This document shows, in pieces, positions 38,288-50,479 of a stretch of DNA of 64,000 bases (the stretch's first letter is position 1; the number at the start of each line of letters is the position of its first letter). The position numbers and the translations under genes are program-made. The notes under the pieces are model-generated. The model worked only from the letters and a program-made list of their open reading frames with translations, searched no databases and was not told the DNA's origin. This stretch comes from Agarophyton chilense (taxonomy: Eukaryota > Rhodophyta > Florideophyceae > Gracilariales > Gracilariaceae). Where the stretch lies: positions 124,001-188,000 of the forward strand of contig JARGXX010000121.1 in assembly GCA_030374765.1 (NCBI GenBank). Direction: 5' to 3'.

Positions 38288-40256
38288 ATGACTTCAAACA
38301 ACGAAGCGGGGAGCTCTTTGGGATACAAAGTGGCCTACGAATGTCCTGGGGAATGTTATGACCCTACCCTAGGACGGAAACTGGGGGCAGTGCATCATGC
38401 CATTCTTCCGTCCTCTGTGGAAGAATACTAAAGGTTTTGTCAAATGTAGATTGACGCCCGAAGGTTTGCCAAGATGACCGATTTATGGAGGCGCATCAAG
38501 ATCGAGCGCAGCGTCTCGTGGCATAACCGATGGTTGCGTTCTCCTATGGATCTGCGTTCGGCGACGCGATGTCTCACCCTCGTCCAAGCGGACATGCCAT
38601 ACGTCCTCTGCGAGGAGGAAGCCGACTACCAGTTCAGGTTGAATAACCTCCTTTCGGACCTATACAAGTACTTCATCTTGCCTCATGTACGCTTTCCTTC
38701 CGATGGTCACAACCTATTGGCGCTTATGTGCTTCCGGCCACCGTACGACCGCTTATTCTGGATGTCCAACCGGGTCTATTGGGAGGAGATGTAAGAGATC
38801 AATGGTCGTGTGCGGGAATCCCTGGGGTTCTTCTTTTTTTGGCACGAGGTGGAGTTTCACGACATGAGCGCTGACAAACATCTTCCGTTGTGCCTCTCGC
38901 TTCCACACGAGAATGAGAACCAATGGGCAATGTATTGGCGTGTCTCGCTGCTTCTTCTGGTTCCCACGCCGTCCGTGATGGCGTACCACTTGTCCCACCT
39001 CATGGTAGCTGACAATGACCGAAGGTCATGGCTGTTCTGGCAGGTACTCTTCGTTGAGCTCGGCTTGATGTCCTTTATGGCCTTTCTGGATACCGCGAAG
39101 TACGGAATCCGTGGTAATGTCCGTTCGGAGGATTGGAGGGTATGGTACGATGAGGCCATACCCGGTCCTCAATGTCGCCTAATCCCACTCCAAGGCATCA
39201 TGATCCGCTTCCACAAGAACCTGTGCATCCAGACTATCGACCGGGGGACTCAGGTTGACGTCGAGGAGACCGAGGCCCTTTTGGATCATGTCCTATTGGT
39301 GCAGTGGGGCAAGAATCCCGGGTTCCTTTGGTATGACTGGGATACCGACTCATTCACGCCGATTCCGCTGCATCGTCAGGGTCGGGACGACGCTTGTGCC
39401 TATCCCGCTAAGCCTTTGAGGAATAAACCATCGGACATTCTAAGGCGTCGTGTGCCCGATTATTATCCGAAGTCCATAGGTTTCGATCCTCTGTGAAGGC
39501 CACGCCGTTGGTTTCTGCTGGGATATCCGTCGGAGAAACCTTCAGTGAAGACCTCGCTGTCCTACCCGTGGAGGGCGTTCATCCTCCGGTCGAGTCCTCT
39601 GTGGTGTTGCCGACTGCTTTCCCTCCTCCAGTTCCTGCAGGCGCTGCTTCTCAGGATGAGCTCTCGTACAAACCGCCCGTAGCCCAAGTGAATAATCTTC
39701 CTGGAGAGATTACTGTCGAAACCGAAAGACCTGTAAGCGAGGCACTTGCTCAAACATTCACTGGGGGCGTCAAAATCGCTTCGTCCTTTCCGCTGATACA
39801 TTTCCCTGCTTCGGTCACTGCTGGCGCCGCGGATCTCCGCCATGTCTGCCGTACCGTTGGTATCACTGCCTCGATGGATATTGCGACAGTCCTGAGGGAA
39901 GCCTGCTCCTGGGCGCGTCGCTCGGCTCGCTACGCCACGGTTGTCCAACAGGGTCATGACGTGAAGACGGCCATGGTCAATATCCTGCTGCAGAATGCGC
40001 AGGCGATGTCCCAGAGGGTTACGGCCGACTTTGATGCCCGATATGGTCTCAATTTGAGTGACTGGGGGTTTTCCGATGGTGAAAATAGTTTTTCATGAAA
40101 ATCCCCGCCGAGGAAGCGTGCTCGGCTCATTAAGGCCAGTTCGGGTGGTCTAGTTGGCTCCTAGGGTGACCCTAGTCCCGGTTTCACTCCTGCAGTTTCC
40201 AATGAAGACGACGGAGTTACTCCGGCGCCACCTCAGTGAGTTCTGTTTGTGTTCCA
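38288..40256 (+). CDS. antisense accessory ORF of element B (unknown function)
   Basis: Starts at ATG 38288 (MTSNNEAGSS). One frame to 39496 contains two TAA codons and one TAG, then TGA at 39494. Homology to the element A ORF continues in another frame at 39493-40098. The first TAA aligns with a CAA codon of element A, the TAG with TAT and the second TAA with CAC. The block around 38590-38790 (QADMPYV, CEEEADYQFRLN, FRPPYD) is the most conserved. It lies antisense and downstream of the chromodomain. No family recognised. Confidence 0.6.
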
Positions 40257-40549
40257 AGCGCTTCGGCGAACCTTGAAGTTATGCAGAGGGCTGTTAGGCC
40301 TCTGTTAGTTACTCGAAAAGGTTAAATAAAGTAGTGCTTGCTCTTTCCCAAGGTCTTTCTTGTATCTCAAATGTGCGAGCCGTGGGACGGTGTAAAATCT
40401 TGAGAGCGTCCCTGGTCTTCCTTAGGTGTCTCAGAAGGACTGAATTTGTTCCCTGATGCGGGAGCTACGAAAAAACGTCGTGCTCCGGCGAACCATCGTG
40501 TCGGGAGGCGGTTTGGGAGACATTTTGGGATTATTCGGGCCGATGGTTG

Positions 40550-40765
40550 GATTAGTCGGACCAATGGTTGCCCCCTTCCTGAAGGCCGCGCTCCGAGGGG
40601 CTGATTCTGCGCCAAAAGCGGGCGATAAAATTAGCCGGAATGGTTTGAGGCTCTTGCCAAGTATCTTCCTCAGGTGTGTAGCCGAACCAACGGAGGCGAT
40701 AGTGCATAGTTCCATCTTCTCCCATACTGGCGGAGATGATGCGCTCAATCACCTATTCCAGTTGG
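40550..40765 (-). pseudogene. element B chromodomain
   Basis: MIERIISASMGEDG followed by RLRWFGYTPEEDTWQEPQ, the same chromodomain as in element A. Frame changes separate it from the integrase. Confidence 0.75.
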
Positions 40766-41429
40766 TGTTCATCCTCTGGAAGAAGAGTGTGGTCCAGAGG
40801 GGCGAATCCATCGGAGTCCGTTTGGAGCGATGGGTCATAGTAGTTGCCATTGACCATCGTGTCCGTGGGGCTAGTCGAGTCCTCGAGAACTGCCTTAGGG
40901 GGTGTGGAGACTTGAGCTTAGACCTGAGGTCGTGGTGTTTCCGTTGGGCTAGAGGGCTGGGACTTGGGTGGTCCGGAGGAACTGGGAGCTCGTGTCACGC
41001 CGTCAATAGAAACGATGTCCGGTAGGCCGTCAATGAGCAACGTGATGGTGTGTTCATTGGCCTTAAGGACTTTTTATAGTTTCGTAGAGCGAGGTAAGAG
41101 CTTCCGCGTACTGTCCTCAAGTTCTTCACTGCCCTTCGGTGGCCAGTCCAAGTAGACCAGGTCTCCTTTCCCTAAGATCGGTGTATTCCAAACGGCTTTG
41201 CCGAAATTGCATTTATAGCGCATCTGGGCTTTGGTTAGTACAGTTCTAGCTCATTGGGGAATGCAGTCAGTGCGCCGGCGCGAGTAGCGCTTCGCCTGGG
41301 TAGGATTCATCCCTTCGGTTATGTCCTGGGGTATGAGAGATTCCTGAAGGTCAACAGCTTAGGCGGCGGCGCTCTCTTCAGCGTTAAGTCTAACGGTGCT
41401 GTCTCCGTGGAAGCGTGCACCTGCTTGTT

Positions 41430-42210
41430 TTAGGTACAAACCAGTGGCTCAACGTAGTCGTCCCACTCCAATTGGTGCTCCAAAACGTAGTGCGCCAATC
41501 GGTCTAGAAGGATGCGGTTGAAGCTTTCGGCTTTGCCATTGGTTTGCAGGTGGTACGCCGTGGTGGTCACGTGTTTGATACCTAAGGTAGCACCGACATG
41601 CAAGAATAATTTGGATACAAACTGGCTGCCGTTATACGTAAGGAGGTTAAGTGGCATGCCATATGGATATACCCAGTGAGACAAGAAGGCCGTGGGTACA
41701 TCTGTGGCCGTTGTCTTACTAGAGGTAGGGCTCGGTTAAGTTTGGTAAACCTATCGGTTATAACAAAAACAAACCGTTCCCCATGCCATGAATTAGGCAA
41801 AGGCCCAAGTATATCGATTGCCACAAGTTCCATTGGACCTGCGGCGGGGAGGAGCTTCAATTTGGCCTGATGGTTGGCGCGAGACTCTCGGATCTCTGCG
41901 CACGATGAACAGTTCCGTGTGGTTTGCCATAGGTCCTGTGCCATTAGTGTCAAGTAGAAGAACATCCTTAGTGTCTGGTACATTCGTCGACCTCCAGGAT
42001 GGCCAGCCAAGCGGAGGTAATGAGCGAGGTATAGGAATTGCGCCCTTAGCGAACTTGGTATTACACGTTGGAGTGCGCCATCCAGCAGTGAGCGGCGACA
42101 TAGTAGGCCAAATCGCTCATAGTCGAATAGGCATTCTGGGGTTCCCACCAATTGGGCTGTTTCCTTGCAGTACTAGTCCTCGACCTGCGCCTGTAATAGT
42201 TCCTCAATAG
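41430..42210 (-). pseudogene. element B integrase
   Basis: Zinc-binding N-terminus is complete here (HPGG and CSSC, where element A has CANI). The first catalytic Asp lies in AIDILGPLP; the second is replaced by Tyr in TYNGSQF; the Glu motif reads NGKAESFN. One frame change lies near 41680 and one TAG near 42180. Probably inactive. Confidence 0.8.
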
Positions 42211-42279
42211 TTAACGGGAGGAGTTCTTTTTCCTCCGGGGCTATCGCATTAACCTGAGGTGGTGCCGAATTGGGTGGCA

Positions 42280-44600
42280 CTGTCTCTCAGTCCAATAGGT
42301 ATACTTCGTTCTTCTTTACCTCAGGATCCTCCGGTTGCAAATTACCCATAAGTTCATCTGTTTCCGTGTAGTCCTGAGGTCCATCATCTTTAGAGGGGGT
42401 GGGAATTAGGTCGTCCAATGGGGTGTCATCAGTTCCGTCGGTGATGATTCGCGACAGGGCATCTGCTTCCTGGTGCTTGATTCCTGGCCTACAGGTTATC
42501 TCCTAGTCATTTTCTGACAGCCTGAGGCGCCACCTAGCGAGGCGACTCGATGCATCGTTCATATTGAGTAACCAGCGGAGTGAGTCATGGTTTGTCCAAA
42601 TGGTAAACCTGGTTCCCTCGAGTTATGGAAGGAGTGTCGATACGGACCATATGATGGCTAGACATTCCTTTTCGGTCGTACTGTAGTTTCGCTCCGCGCT
42701 TGTGAACGTTCTGCTCCAGTAGCCAATAGTTCGATAGTCCTTCGGTGACTACTGTTTCTGTAGCAGTGCACAACTCACTTGGACATTAGAGGCATCAGTG
42801 TCCAGCACGAGAGGCCTATTGGGCTTTGGTAAATCCAATATGGGTGGGTTCAGCAATTTGTTCTTTAGGATCTGAAATGTCTCGTACTGGTTGTCGGTAA
42901 GGGCTTCGAACTCCAAGGGTGTTCCCTTCTTTATCATCGCGTTGAGAGGAACTGAGATATTGGCAAACACTTGAACGAACCGTAGGTACACATTGCACAG
43001 GCCCACGAAGGATCGTAGTTCCGTGTGGGTCCTAGGAGACTTAGCCTGGCGAGTCGCATTTGTGGTCCGTGTGGTCACCTTTAGCTTTCCCGGGACGACG
43101 ACGTGACGGAGATAGTCTACTGAGGCCTGGAAGAAAGCGCATTTGCGGAGCTTCAGTGTTACTGCAGCGTCCTGTAGGATTGTTGGCACCTTCTTCACGT
43201 GGAGAAAGTGCTCTTTTACGGTCCGTGAGAAGATTATAACGTCATCCAAATAGACCAGGGTGAACTTTCGTTTAACTATGAACAGTGTAATGTCCATTAC
43301 CCTTTGGAAAGTGGCTGGCGCATTCTTGTGTAAGGGCATGCGAGTTAATCTGAACAGACCTTCATGGATGGTAAAGGTTATCGGCGCTCTCGCATCTTCG
43401 GCCAAAGGGATTTGCCAGTATCCGGAGTTAGCGTCCAGTGTGGTAAATACGACAGCTTCGCCTAAGAAATCCAGACAGTCGTCCATGCGGGGTATCGGGT
43501 ATGAGTTCCTCTTGGTTACTGCGTTCAGGTTCCTGTAGTCGAGCCAGAACCTGACGGAGCCATCTTTCTTCGCCACAAGGACGAGGGGACTTGCCCCTTC
43601 GGATTTGTTTGGAGGCGCCGGCTGTATGACTCCGGCTTCGTGCATCTTGTCCATCTGGTAGGCAAAAATTTCCCTACCATTTATGCCGATACGGTATGGG
43701 TGCTGAAACTGTGGTCTAGCATCATCCTGAAGTTCGATGCGGTGTGTAGTGGCTCTGATTGTGCCCAATCTCCCTGAGCACATGGTCAGGCATTCCCTGA
43801 AGAGATCAAGTACCTGGGGTCTATAGGAATCGAGTTCTGCGCCAATGGCGACCGTCCCCTCCCAAGAGTCAACGTCGTCGTCGGGAGTTGGCGTCACACG
43901 GTTATCTATTTGGGCTTCCATTATGCCTACGGGCGGGGATAGAGTGACACCGATCACTGTACTTTTAGGTAACCGCACGGGTTTATCTCTGAAGTTACTG
44001 ATTGTGACCAAAAAGGACCTGTTGGGGTGGATGTCTATTACTCCATTGGCCATCAAGGTGAGGTGCTTCAGAACCGTTTTTGGGTGGTTCTGAATCGTTA
44101 CGAGACCTGAGAACTGGTAATGGACCGATACAGCGATTTGAGTGATTGGGGGTATCGTTATGGCCTTAGACAAGCGAACCTTATTGGACGTCGTGTTTTC
44201 GGAGACAACCGCTCGTTTGCGGTTGGCTTCTGGCCCTGGGGCGGAACCAGTTATGGAGATGGAAGGTGCGTGGTAGAACGCGTCTTTCCTAAGGCCTGGC
44301 CAAATGGCCTTAACGTATCGATCGATAAAGGAGGTCCCTAGGATTGCCTCAGCGCCTAAGTTAGGACATACAATGAACCACCTGCAGACTTTAAATTGTC
44401 CGACCTGGATGTAAAGTGGTACTTTCTCTTTAATGTCTATTCGTCTACGTCATGCATCGGTAATACTTAGGGTCTTCCTTGGATGAACGAAATCTTGCCA
44501 CCCCAGTAGGAGCAGCTTAGGATGGACTAAGTTGGGACCAGCGCCTGTGTCCAATACAGCTGTGGTCACTCAAGAGTTATTGGAACGAATTCCTACAGTT
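42280..44600 (-). pseudogene. element B protease, RT and RNase H
   Basis: An RT frame of 474 codons at 42749-44173 includes TTLDANSGY and the intact YLDDVIIFS active site. Upstream, the protease LDTGAGPN lies near 44545 and is followed by TGA at 44450-44452, at the same position as in element A. RNase H follows with TAG, TAA and TAG codons. At 42287 a TGA stands where element A has TGG (LLDWET). Confidence 0.82.
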
Positions 44601-45180
44601 ACTCGAACTTTGTAGTTCTCTTTCTTCATGATACAGAAGGGATCGTTACTATGTTCCAATTGTGGTTCTTCTTGAGTGGTTGATTGTGAATGGTTCGTAT
44701 TGGGAGGTGAAGAGCTCTTTGGTTCATGACTGTCCAATTGGTTAAGGAAGGGGCTTAACGAGGGAGGATTTGCCTCGAGTCTTCCCTCTAAGAGTTTTCC
44801 GATGGGGTGTCCGTTTCTTCCTGAGGATAGGGTTCTTCCACGTGGTCGTTCGTAGGATCTACAATTTCTTGGACCCGTGGGGCTTTGATCGAAGTATCTG
44901 AAGGCGTGGCATAGCATGAGATTCCATGGGTCCCAGTGGTTCGTTGCTGTGCTCTGTTATATATTCCTTCTGATCTCCGCACCCGGTAATTCGCTTCCCT
45001 TAGGGCTAGAAGGTTTTTACATGCGTCCTCAGGCAGATACCTCGTACAGTCACAAGATTGGTTCACTGAAGTGCAGAGAAAGAAAGCCCTTGGGGAGCGA
45101 ATAAGAACGTCCTCACGAGGCGGAAAGGGAGAGTGCTTTGGTGTGCGTGGTCCAGTGGTCGCTGTAGTGCCATGGGAGGT

Positions 45181-46346
45181 TTATGATGGGGGCCCGGACG
45201 GAAGAGAACTGAAGTTGACCGCGAGGACATCTCCCGAATCGGCGTAATGGAGTGATTTATCCATGTCCGACTCCCTGGAGCTAGTCAAATGGGATCGGTT
45301 GGGTTTGCGCAATAAAGTTGCCTGCCCTCTGGTTATATCATCGTTGCGCCTGGAGGTCCTGTACGTTTTGCCATAACCCTCGGCGTAGGTAACGAGCTTT
45401 CGGAACGAGTATTGCGGGTTGTCCGTGTGGTAATTGCGCACATATGTCCGATTGGCAGGGACCAATCCGGTGATGAAGGGACATTTAAGCCGTCTTTTGG
45501 AGAATACGTTTCCACATTGGTAAGCTTTCTTCCATAGGTCGTCTGCGAAAGCCGATTCTGTCATGTTGGAGCTCTGCCTAAAGGAAATTAATTCCTGGTG
45601 AACATCCATTATAACGTCATCCGTAGCGTCGGTTTTCAAGAGGTAATGAACAACCTGAGGGTTTGGCCTAAGGATCTCACGGTCTTGAGAATCCACGAGG
45701 TCAGTTGTGCCAGATATCTTCGAAACCACTCGGTCACGCGCCTGTCCTGTAAGAAAGAAGTGGAAAACGTACAGAGCTGCGCCCCCGTCGACACCGTTCT
45801 GGTCGCAGGCCGTACAAAAGAAACTGAGAATCATAAGGAAAGCAATGGGCGTGGAACCGAAGAACTTGTCCGTAATGGTTAGTTGCACCTGTTGGCCCAC
45901 TTGGCGATTCTGCGAGCCATCGAACCAGAATATTTTGCGGACCTGTAGGCCAGCCGGTAAATCCGGTAGTCTAGAACCTTAAGGAAAAGTTCGTTGGTTG
46001 TTGTCAGTTGTCTGAGGCCTCGAACGGCAGCCTCATCCACTCCCGAGTCGGTCGTTTCCGTCGAGGTCGATTCGGAATCACTCGTGTCCGAATGGTCTCT
46101 TCTTTTTCTACTTCTTTTCTTCTTTCTCCTGCGGTTGTTTCTTTTCTTTGAAGCGGAATAGGGACCTAAAGGATCGATCTGTCCATCAGATCCGATGGAG
46201 CCCTGAGGTCGCTGTACCTCGTATAATCTGTCAGAAGTCGGAAGACCAAAATGTAACGGAATGACGGGTGGGTCAGCGTACGGGTCTCTCGACCGGTGGT
46301 AACGTGGTAGAGCGGGTCCTAAGGTTCGGATCCTTGACGGCGGCAC
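45181..46346 (-). pseudogene. element B gag
   Basis: Two overlapping frames, 46346-45879 and 45900-45181, joined by one frameshift near 45890. A basic RRRKKKRSRKRR linker, then DYRIYRL and the capsid-like segment shared with A and C. Confidence 0.75.
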
Positions 46347-46699
46347 TCCCAGAGTACTTCGTGCAATTGGATGGCATTTATTGCGTTGTCCTACAGGTTG
46401 GAGCTACGAAAACGATGGCTTGAAGACCAAAGGGTGGAACTAACATACCAAAGGGGATTATTTAGTACCCTAACGGTGCTTACAGTACTCTGAGGGAGAA
46501 GCGTCACTCGAGCCAAGTAAATAGTACTGGCGAGGCGCTGAGATATCCCTTGCACTGTAATGCTAATCTATTACACTAATTAAAATAAATTAATAATCTA
46601 CATGAGTCCACCTGAGGTCGACCCGTCCACGTGTCGTCTGTAAGATACCTCAAGGCCCGGCGGCTTACAGAGCTCAACCGTTATCATCGCTTCTTCACA
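46252..46699 (-). repeat. 5' LTR of element B
   Basis: Same ends as the partner LTR. The B-box-like motif is mutated here to GGTTCGGATCC. Confidence 0.85.
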
Positions 46700-46979
46700 G
46701 ATATAACCAATATCGACACTGATAGAAACTTCTAGCAAAAAGAACAAGCAAACAGTGAAGATTCACGACTAGTATTCGGGTTGACCGACGAACGTGGCGA
46801 ACGGTTAGATCCGGTTCCAAATGTCTTCTAACAATGTATATTCCGTGATGACGGTTCAAGATTCAGTTCACTGATCTCAGTACAACGCACGGAAATCCGA
46901 CCAGTATCATTCGAACGTGCGAAACACGATATTTCCGGTCCAAGCGACCAATATTCCACACACAGGTGTACTTCTTTAA

Positions 46980-47060
46980 AAGTCGGGAGACCAATTTATG
47001 TGGTATTCCACTGAAGACTGTAGAGGTCTCGGTGAAGTGGGTATCCACATAAATCACCGC
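46980..47060 (-). mobile_element. edge of a fourth LTR element (D)
   Basis: The minus-strand motif TGGTCTCCCGACT at 46981-46993 is the same primer binding site as in the other elements, directly beside a sequence unrelated to their LTRs. Only this edge can be recognised. A 19-bp imperfect inverted repeat starts at the boundary. Confidence 0.45.
46994..47054. repeat. 19-bp imperfect inverted repeat (hairpin)
   Basis: Arms 46994-47012 and 47036-47054, beginning ATTTATGTGG and ending CCACATAAAT, separated by a 23-base loop. Confidence 0.6.
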
Positions 47061-50000
47061 GAAGAGCTGGTGTCGTCTTGCGAGGGATGGTTCTCAGATA
47101 AGAAGAAAGTGTGCGGAGAGCAGCCAGGTGTGCCTGAACAATGGGGATAATACGTGTATTCACGAGGCGGATGTCCAGATTCAGCGGTACGTAATGCACA
47201 CGAAATCGGCTCGACAACCCTTGTGAAAACACAAATAACCAGGTAACAGTAGAGAAAACAACAAAGATACAACACACACACACAGAAAGCTGTAGAAAAA
47301 GGGCGGTAAACGCGCAACGGTAGAGGGTATCCTCGGAACTAGAGCTATAGCTCAGAACGGTTAAGAACTGATATTATAGGTGCCCCTTTGTGGTGAACCA
47401 CTTTAGGATTACTAAAACTCACCATGATGGTGAGTTCTAGAAATCCAGTACTTCCTAATTAAATTTCTCCTGTCTCAATCTTTCCATGAAGTAATTCTTC
47501 TCATAACTTCTCGTAATCGAGTATAGCCCAAGCAAAAGCTTATGAATGCCATACCGCGACTTCGTAATATTTCGAACGGTCGAACGCAGGTGCATCCATA
47601 ATGCTACACTATTATTGCAGGCACTTGTGAGGTCGTTCGTCTTACAGATTGTGCTCCGATCCATCTTTACAAGGGTGTTGGTCCATTGCCGCAAATTAAA
47701 GCGTGCTCGCCCGGCCGGTGGATTCGAAGGTGCGGAGCGTCCGCAATATCATTTGTATAAAATGAAACAATCGAAAGGTCTTTGAAGACAACGAATTCTT
47801 TTTTCTCTGCAAAAAGTCCGGGATGGGTTTGCTTCACCCGGCTTGTTGCAAAAATGCACCAAACGCTACTGTCCACTTTCCTCATAAAATAGGCTTTCAA
47901 TTGCTTCCTGCAGCGTGCGGTGGTTAATTCGATCCACATTAGTAAAGCGTACCGGGCCGATCACTTTGCACTCTCCGTTTCGAAATAAAAGCAACTGAAG
48001 TGCCAGGATATGTCGCGTATAATGGTGGTCCATCACCATCAAGCGCCCTTTTCTGGGGGTGGGATGCATTTGAGTTTGGTTTTCCATTTGAGTACAACCC
48101 TTGGGAGAAGTTTATCGCTCCATAAGTGCAACAAATGGCGTACACTTTAGTGCAAAGAAATGGCGTGCAATACTAAGGCTAGAGTACCCCATTTGTCTAA
48201 CCACTACCATTAGCGTGGAATTATTTATATAAAATTCTGTAACGCTTGTACGCCTGTCGTTGCAAGGCTATCGTTATGCAACCGATTTCTTCCGGTGGCG
48301 TACAAAAGTCACACTCTCCCGTTTTTGAACGCCATGAGCCCGAAAAGTGTACGTTTCCTGTTCGCCAAGGAGACAAAACTCGACGTTCTGAAACCTACCC
48401 GATATATACAAGTACGCTACGTGTTCGATACAGCTATGTTTCCTTTCGTCTGCAGTTTTGTATCTAAATAGAGCCAACTGTGCTAAAAAATTGTTATAAA
48501 AGTACTACAGAATTCGAAGCTTGTCGCAATAAATGAACTACTAGTTTACAACTGTCCTGAAGTCTGTCCCACAGGTCAATGACAAGAGTAGCATTCAAAG
48601 TTAATAGTCTGACCACAAAGTTCATATGAGTATCCGGCTGACTTCTCCATGTAGTACAGCGCGCTGGCGAAAAGGCCATAGTTCGCTTTTCTTCTGTCGA
48701 GGCTCGTGCGTCAAATTGGTTGAACGGGACAAAAAAGAGCCAGATGATACAAAACAGTGGTTTGTGGGAGCGGGGTAGTCGTGAGTCCTTGCCCACGCCC
48801 GAACACTAACATTGAAGACGGAGCTCCGTAACAAGGAGACCTTATGGGCAACAGGCCAAAAGGAAATCGAGGGCGGGATGGATAAATGTTATTAAAGCGC
48901 GTCGGGGAAGAAAGGCAAGGAAATATGCATCATCTCACATTTGCGCAAATTCCCGGATCTTCTAGACGGAGAGGAGGCACAGTGCCAAGATTGAGGGAAG
49001 CGCACACGATTTCAGGCTGTGGTGTCGTTCTAGAGGAAGACGAGAACTCAAAACCTTTTGGTGTTTTCTTTTTTCTCATTGGTTTGAGATGCAGTGGCAT
49101 CTCCAGTGGTTTTCAGGATTGAGCTACCTGGAACCACCAAAGCCTCTCAACATCGAGCTTGGAATAGGATTCCCCTCGTGCTGAATGCACTACGTCGTAC
49201 GGTACATTCTATTAGAGTTCCATGTCTGGCTCACGAAGTCGAGCAACTCGACGAAGGGGGATCAGTATTGCTTGGCGCTTTCAAATCGCTTGGCCGGTAG
49301 GAGCCTGCTCTTGTCCACCAAAACCTGAAGTGCAACGGCGCTGACGGAGAGAGTTCCGGAAGCCATCGCAAGATTGGCTGTATGGGGAAGTTGAAGTGTG
49401 TAGGTATTAACATGGACTCTGTGGAAGGAGCGAGGGACTTTCAACGCATCAGCCAGAATGAAGTTGAGATCAATGGCTTCCGGGACCATTTTCGAGCGCA
49501 GTGGAAGCGCCAAGTTACGGTGAAAGGTAGCTGAAGAAGGCCAAACCAATGAAAGAGAGAATGAAAAATCATTCGCATCTGGAACTTTGCGAAAAGATAG
49601 CACGATACACGTCATAGACTTGAAGACGTGGTTTGCAAACTAGAAAAAATACCGTACGTTCAATTTGTTCTGTTATAAACAATCGTAAACAGAGGGAACG
49701 GAGGTTCGCCATGGTTGAAAGGTAGAAGAGAGATAACATATCACGGGGGCAAACAAGGAGGATGAATTAATGTAGAAGAGTGTAACCATGATGCACGAGC
49801 ACGATCGTTGCAAAGCAGAACGATACTGCATGGTTTCTGCACGTTAAGTCGGCAACGGACGAGTACAGCATTTAGATAATTCACGAGCGTGCATATTATG
49901 AAAAAGCGAGGAAAGAAAATGCAGTACAAGCGTTACATATTATCTCAAATCATTGAAACAAGATGCAGTGATAAGCGTGCACGTGAACGCATGAGCGCTG

Positions 50001-50470
50001 AGATGAGATACCTAAAAGCGCTTCAGTAAGATGTGGTACTGAACGTGCGAGGTATTGCGCAAGAGTGAATAACAGATACGGTAATGTACGACGGTGGGCA
50101 GCAGGAGAAGAGACGACAGTCAACAGGAGAGGATGGGTTGAAGCGGGAAAGGCAAGGGATGAGAACGGAAGAATGGGAAACGAAAATGGCGGGATTTTCA
50201 GAGCTTCAAACCTCTTGCGTTTCGAGAGGTTTATGGCTGAAGTCAAATTTCTCTGCGAGCGAAATACGTGTATGACGTTGCACTTACGCGTAGGCGTGCA
50301 AAAGCTGATCCACGGCAACCTAACTCTCAGAAAATTAGTCTCTCTCCGCACAAGTCTCAGCGAGGAAGAGTAAGGTGGGTCACGAAATTCATGATAGACA
50401 GTACTGCGGATGTTACAGCCCACTGCTCTGTAGTTCCAGTGCCGTAGTACTTTGACACCTGTTTTGCAAC
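47060..50470. other. no recognised gene; contains short motif repeats
   Basis: No protein family recognised on either strand. A 21-bp palindrome, AACTCACCAT-G-ATGGTGAGTT, lies at 47416-47436. Copies of TGGCGTAC lie at about 48132-48300 and probably form the left subterminal region of the CACTA-type element. Confidence 0.35.
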
Positions 50471-50479
50471 TGACTTTAC

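Larger units (their letters stand above)
37309..46699 (-). mobile_element. Ty3/gypsy chromovirus element B (same family as A)
   Basis: Two LTRs of 446 and 448 bp, a primer binding site at 46232-46248, gag, pol, chromodomain and an opposite-strand accessory ORF, in the same order as element A. Flanks GAAAT (37304-37308) and GATAT (46700-46704) match in four of five bases and may be the target-site duplication. The coding region has frameshifts and in-frame stops but keeps the RT YLDD box. Overall it is diverged from A at the protein level while sharing some unusual codons, including a TGA in the protease and a TAG in RNase H. Confidence 0.88.

Noticed and set aside
40456-41025. Plus-strand open frame over the element B chromodomain
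   Set aside because: A mirror of the chromodomain on the opposite strand, also seen in element A; no independent support.
1376-46699. Repeat-induced point mutation (RIP) as the source of stops
   Set aside because: Differences between the tandem copies are few and include transversions. Several stops replace Tyr or Cys codons, which C-to-T changes alone do not explain.
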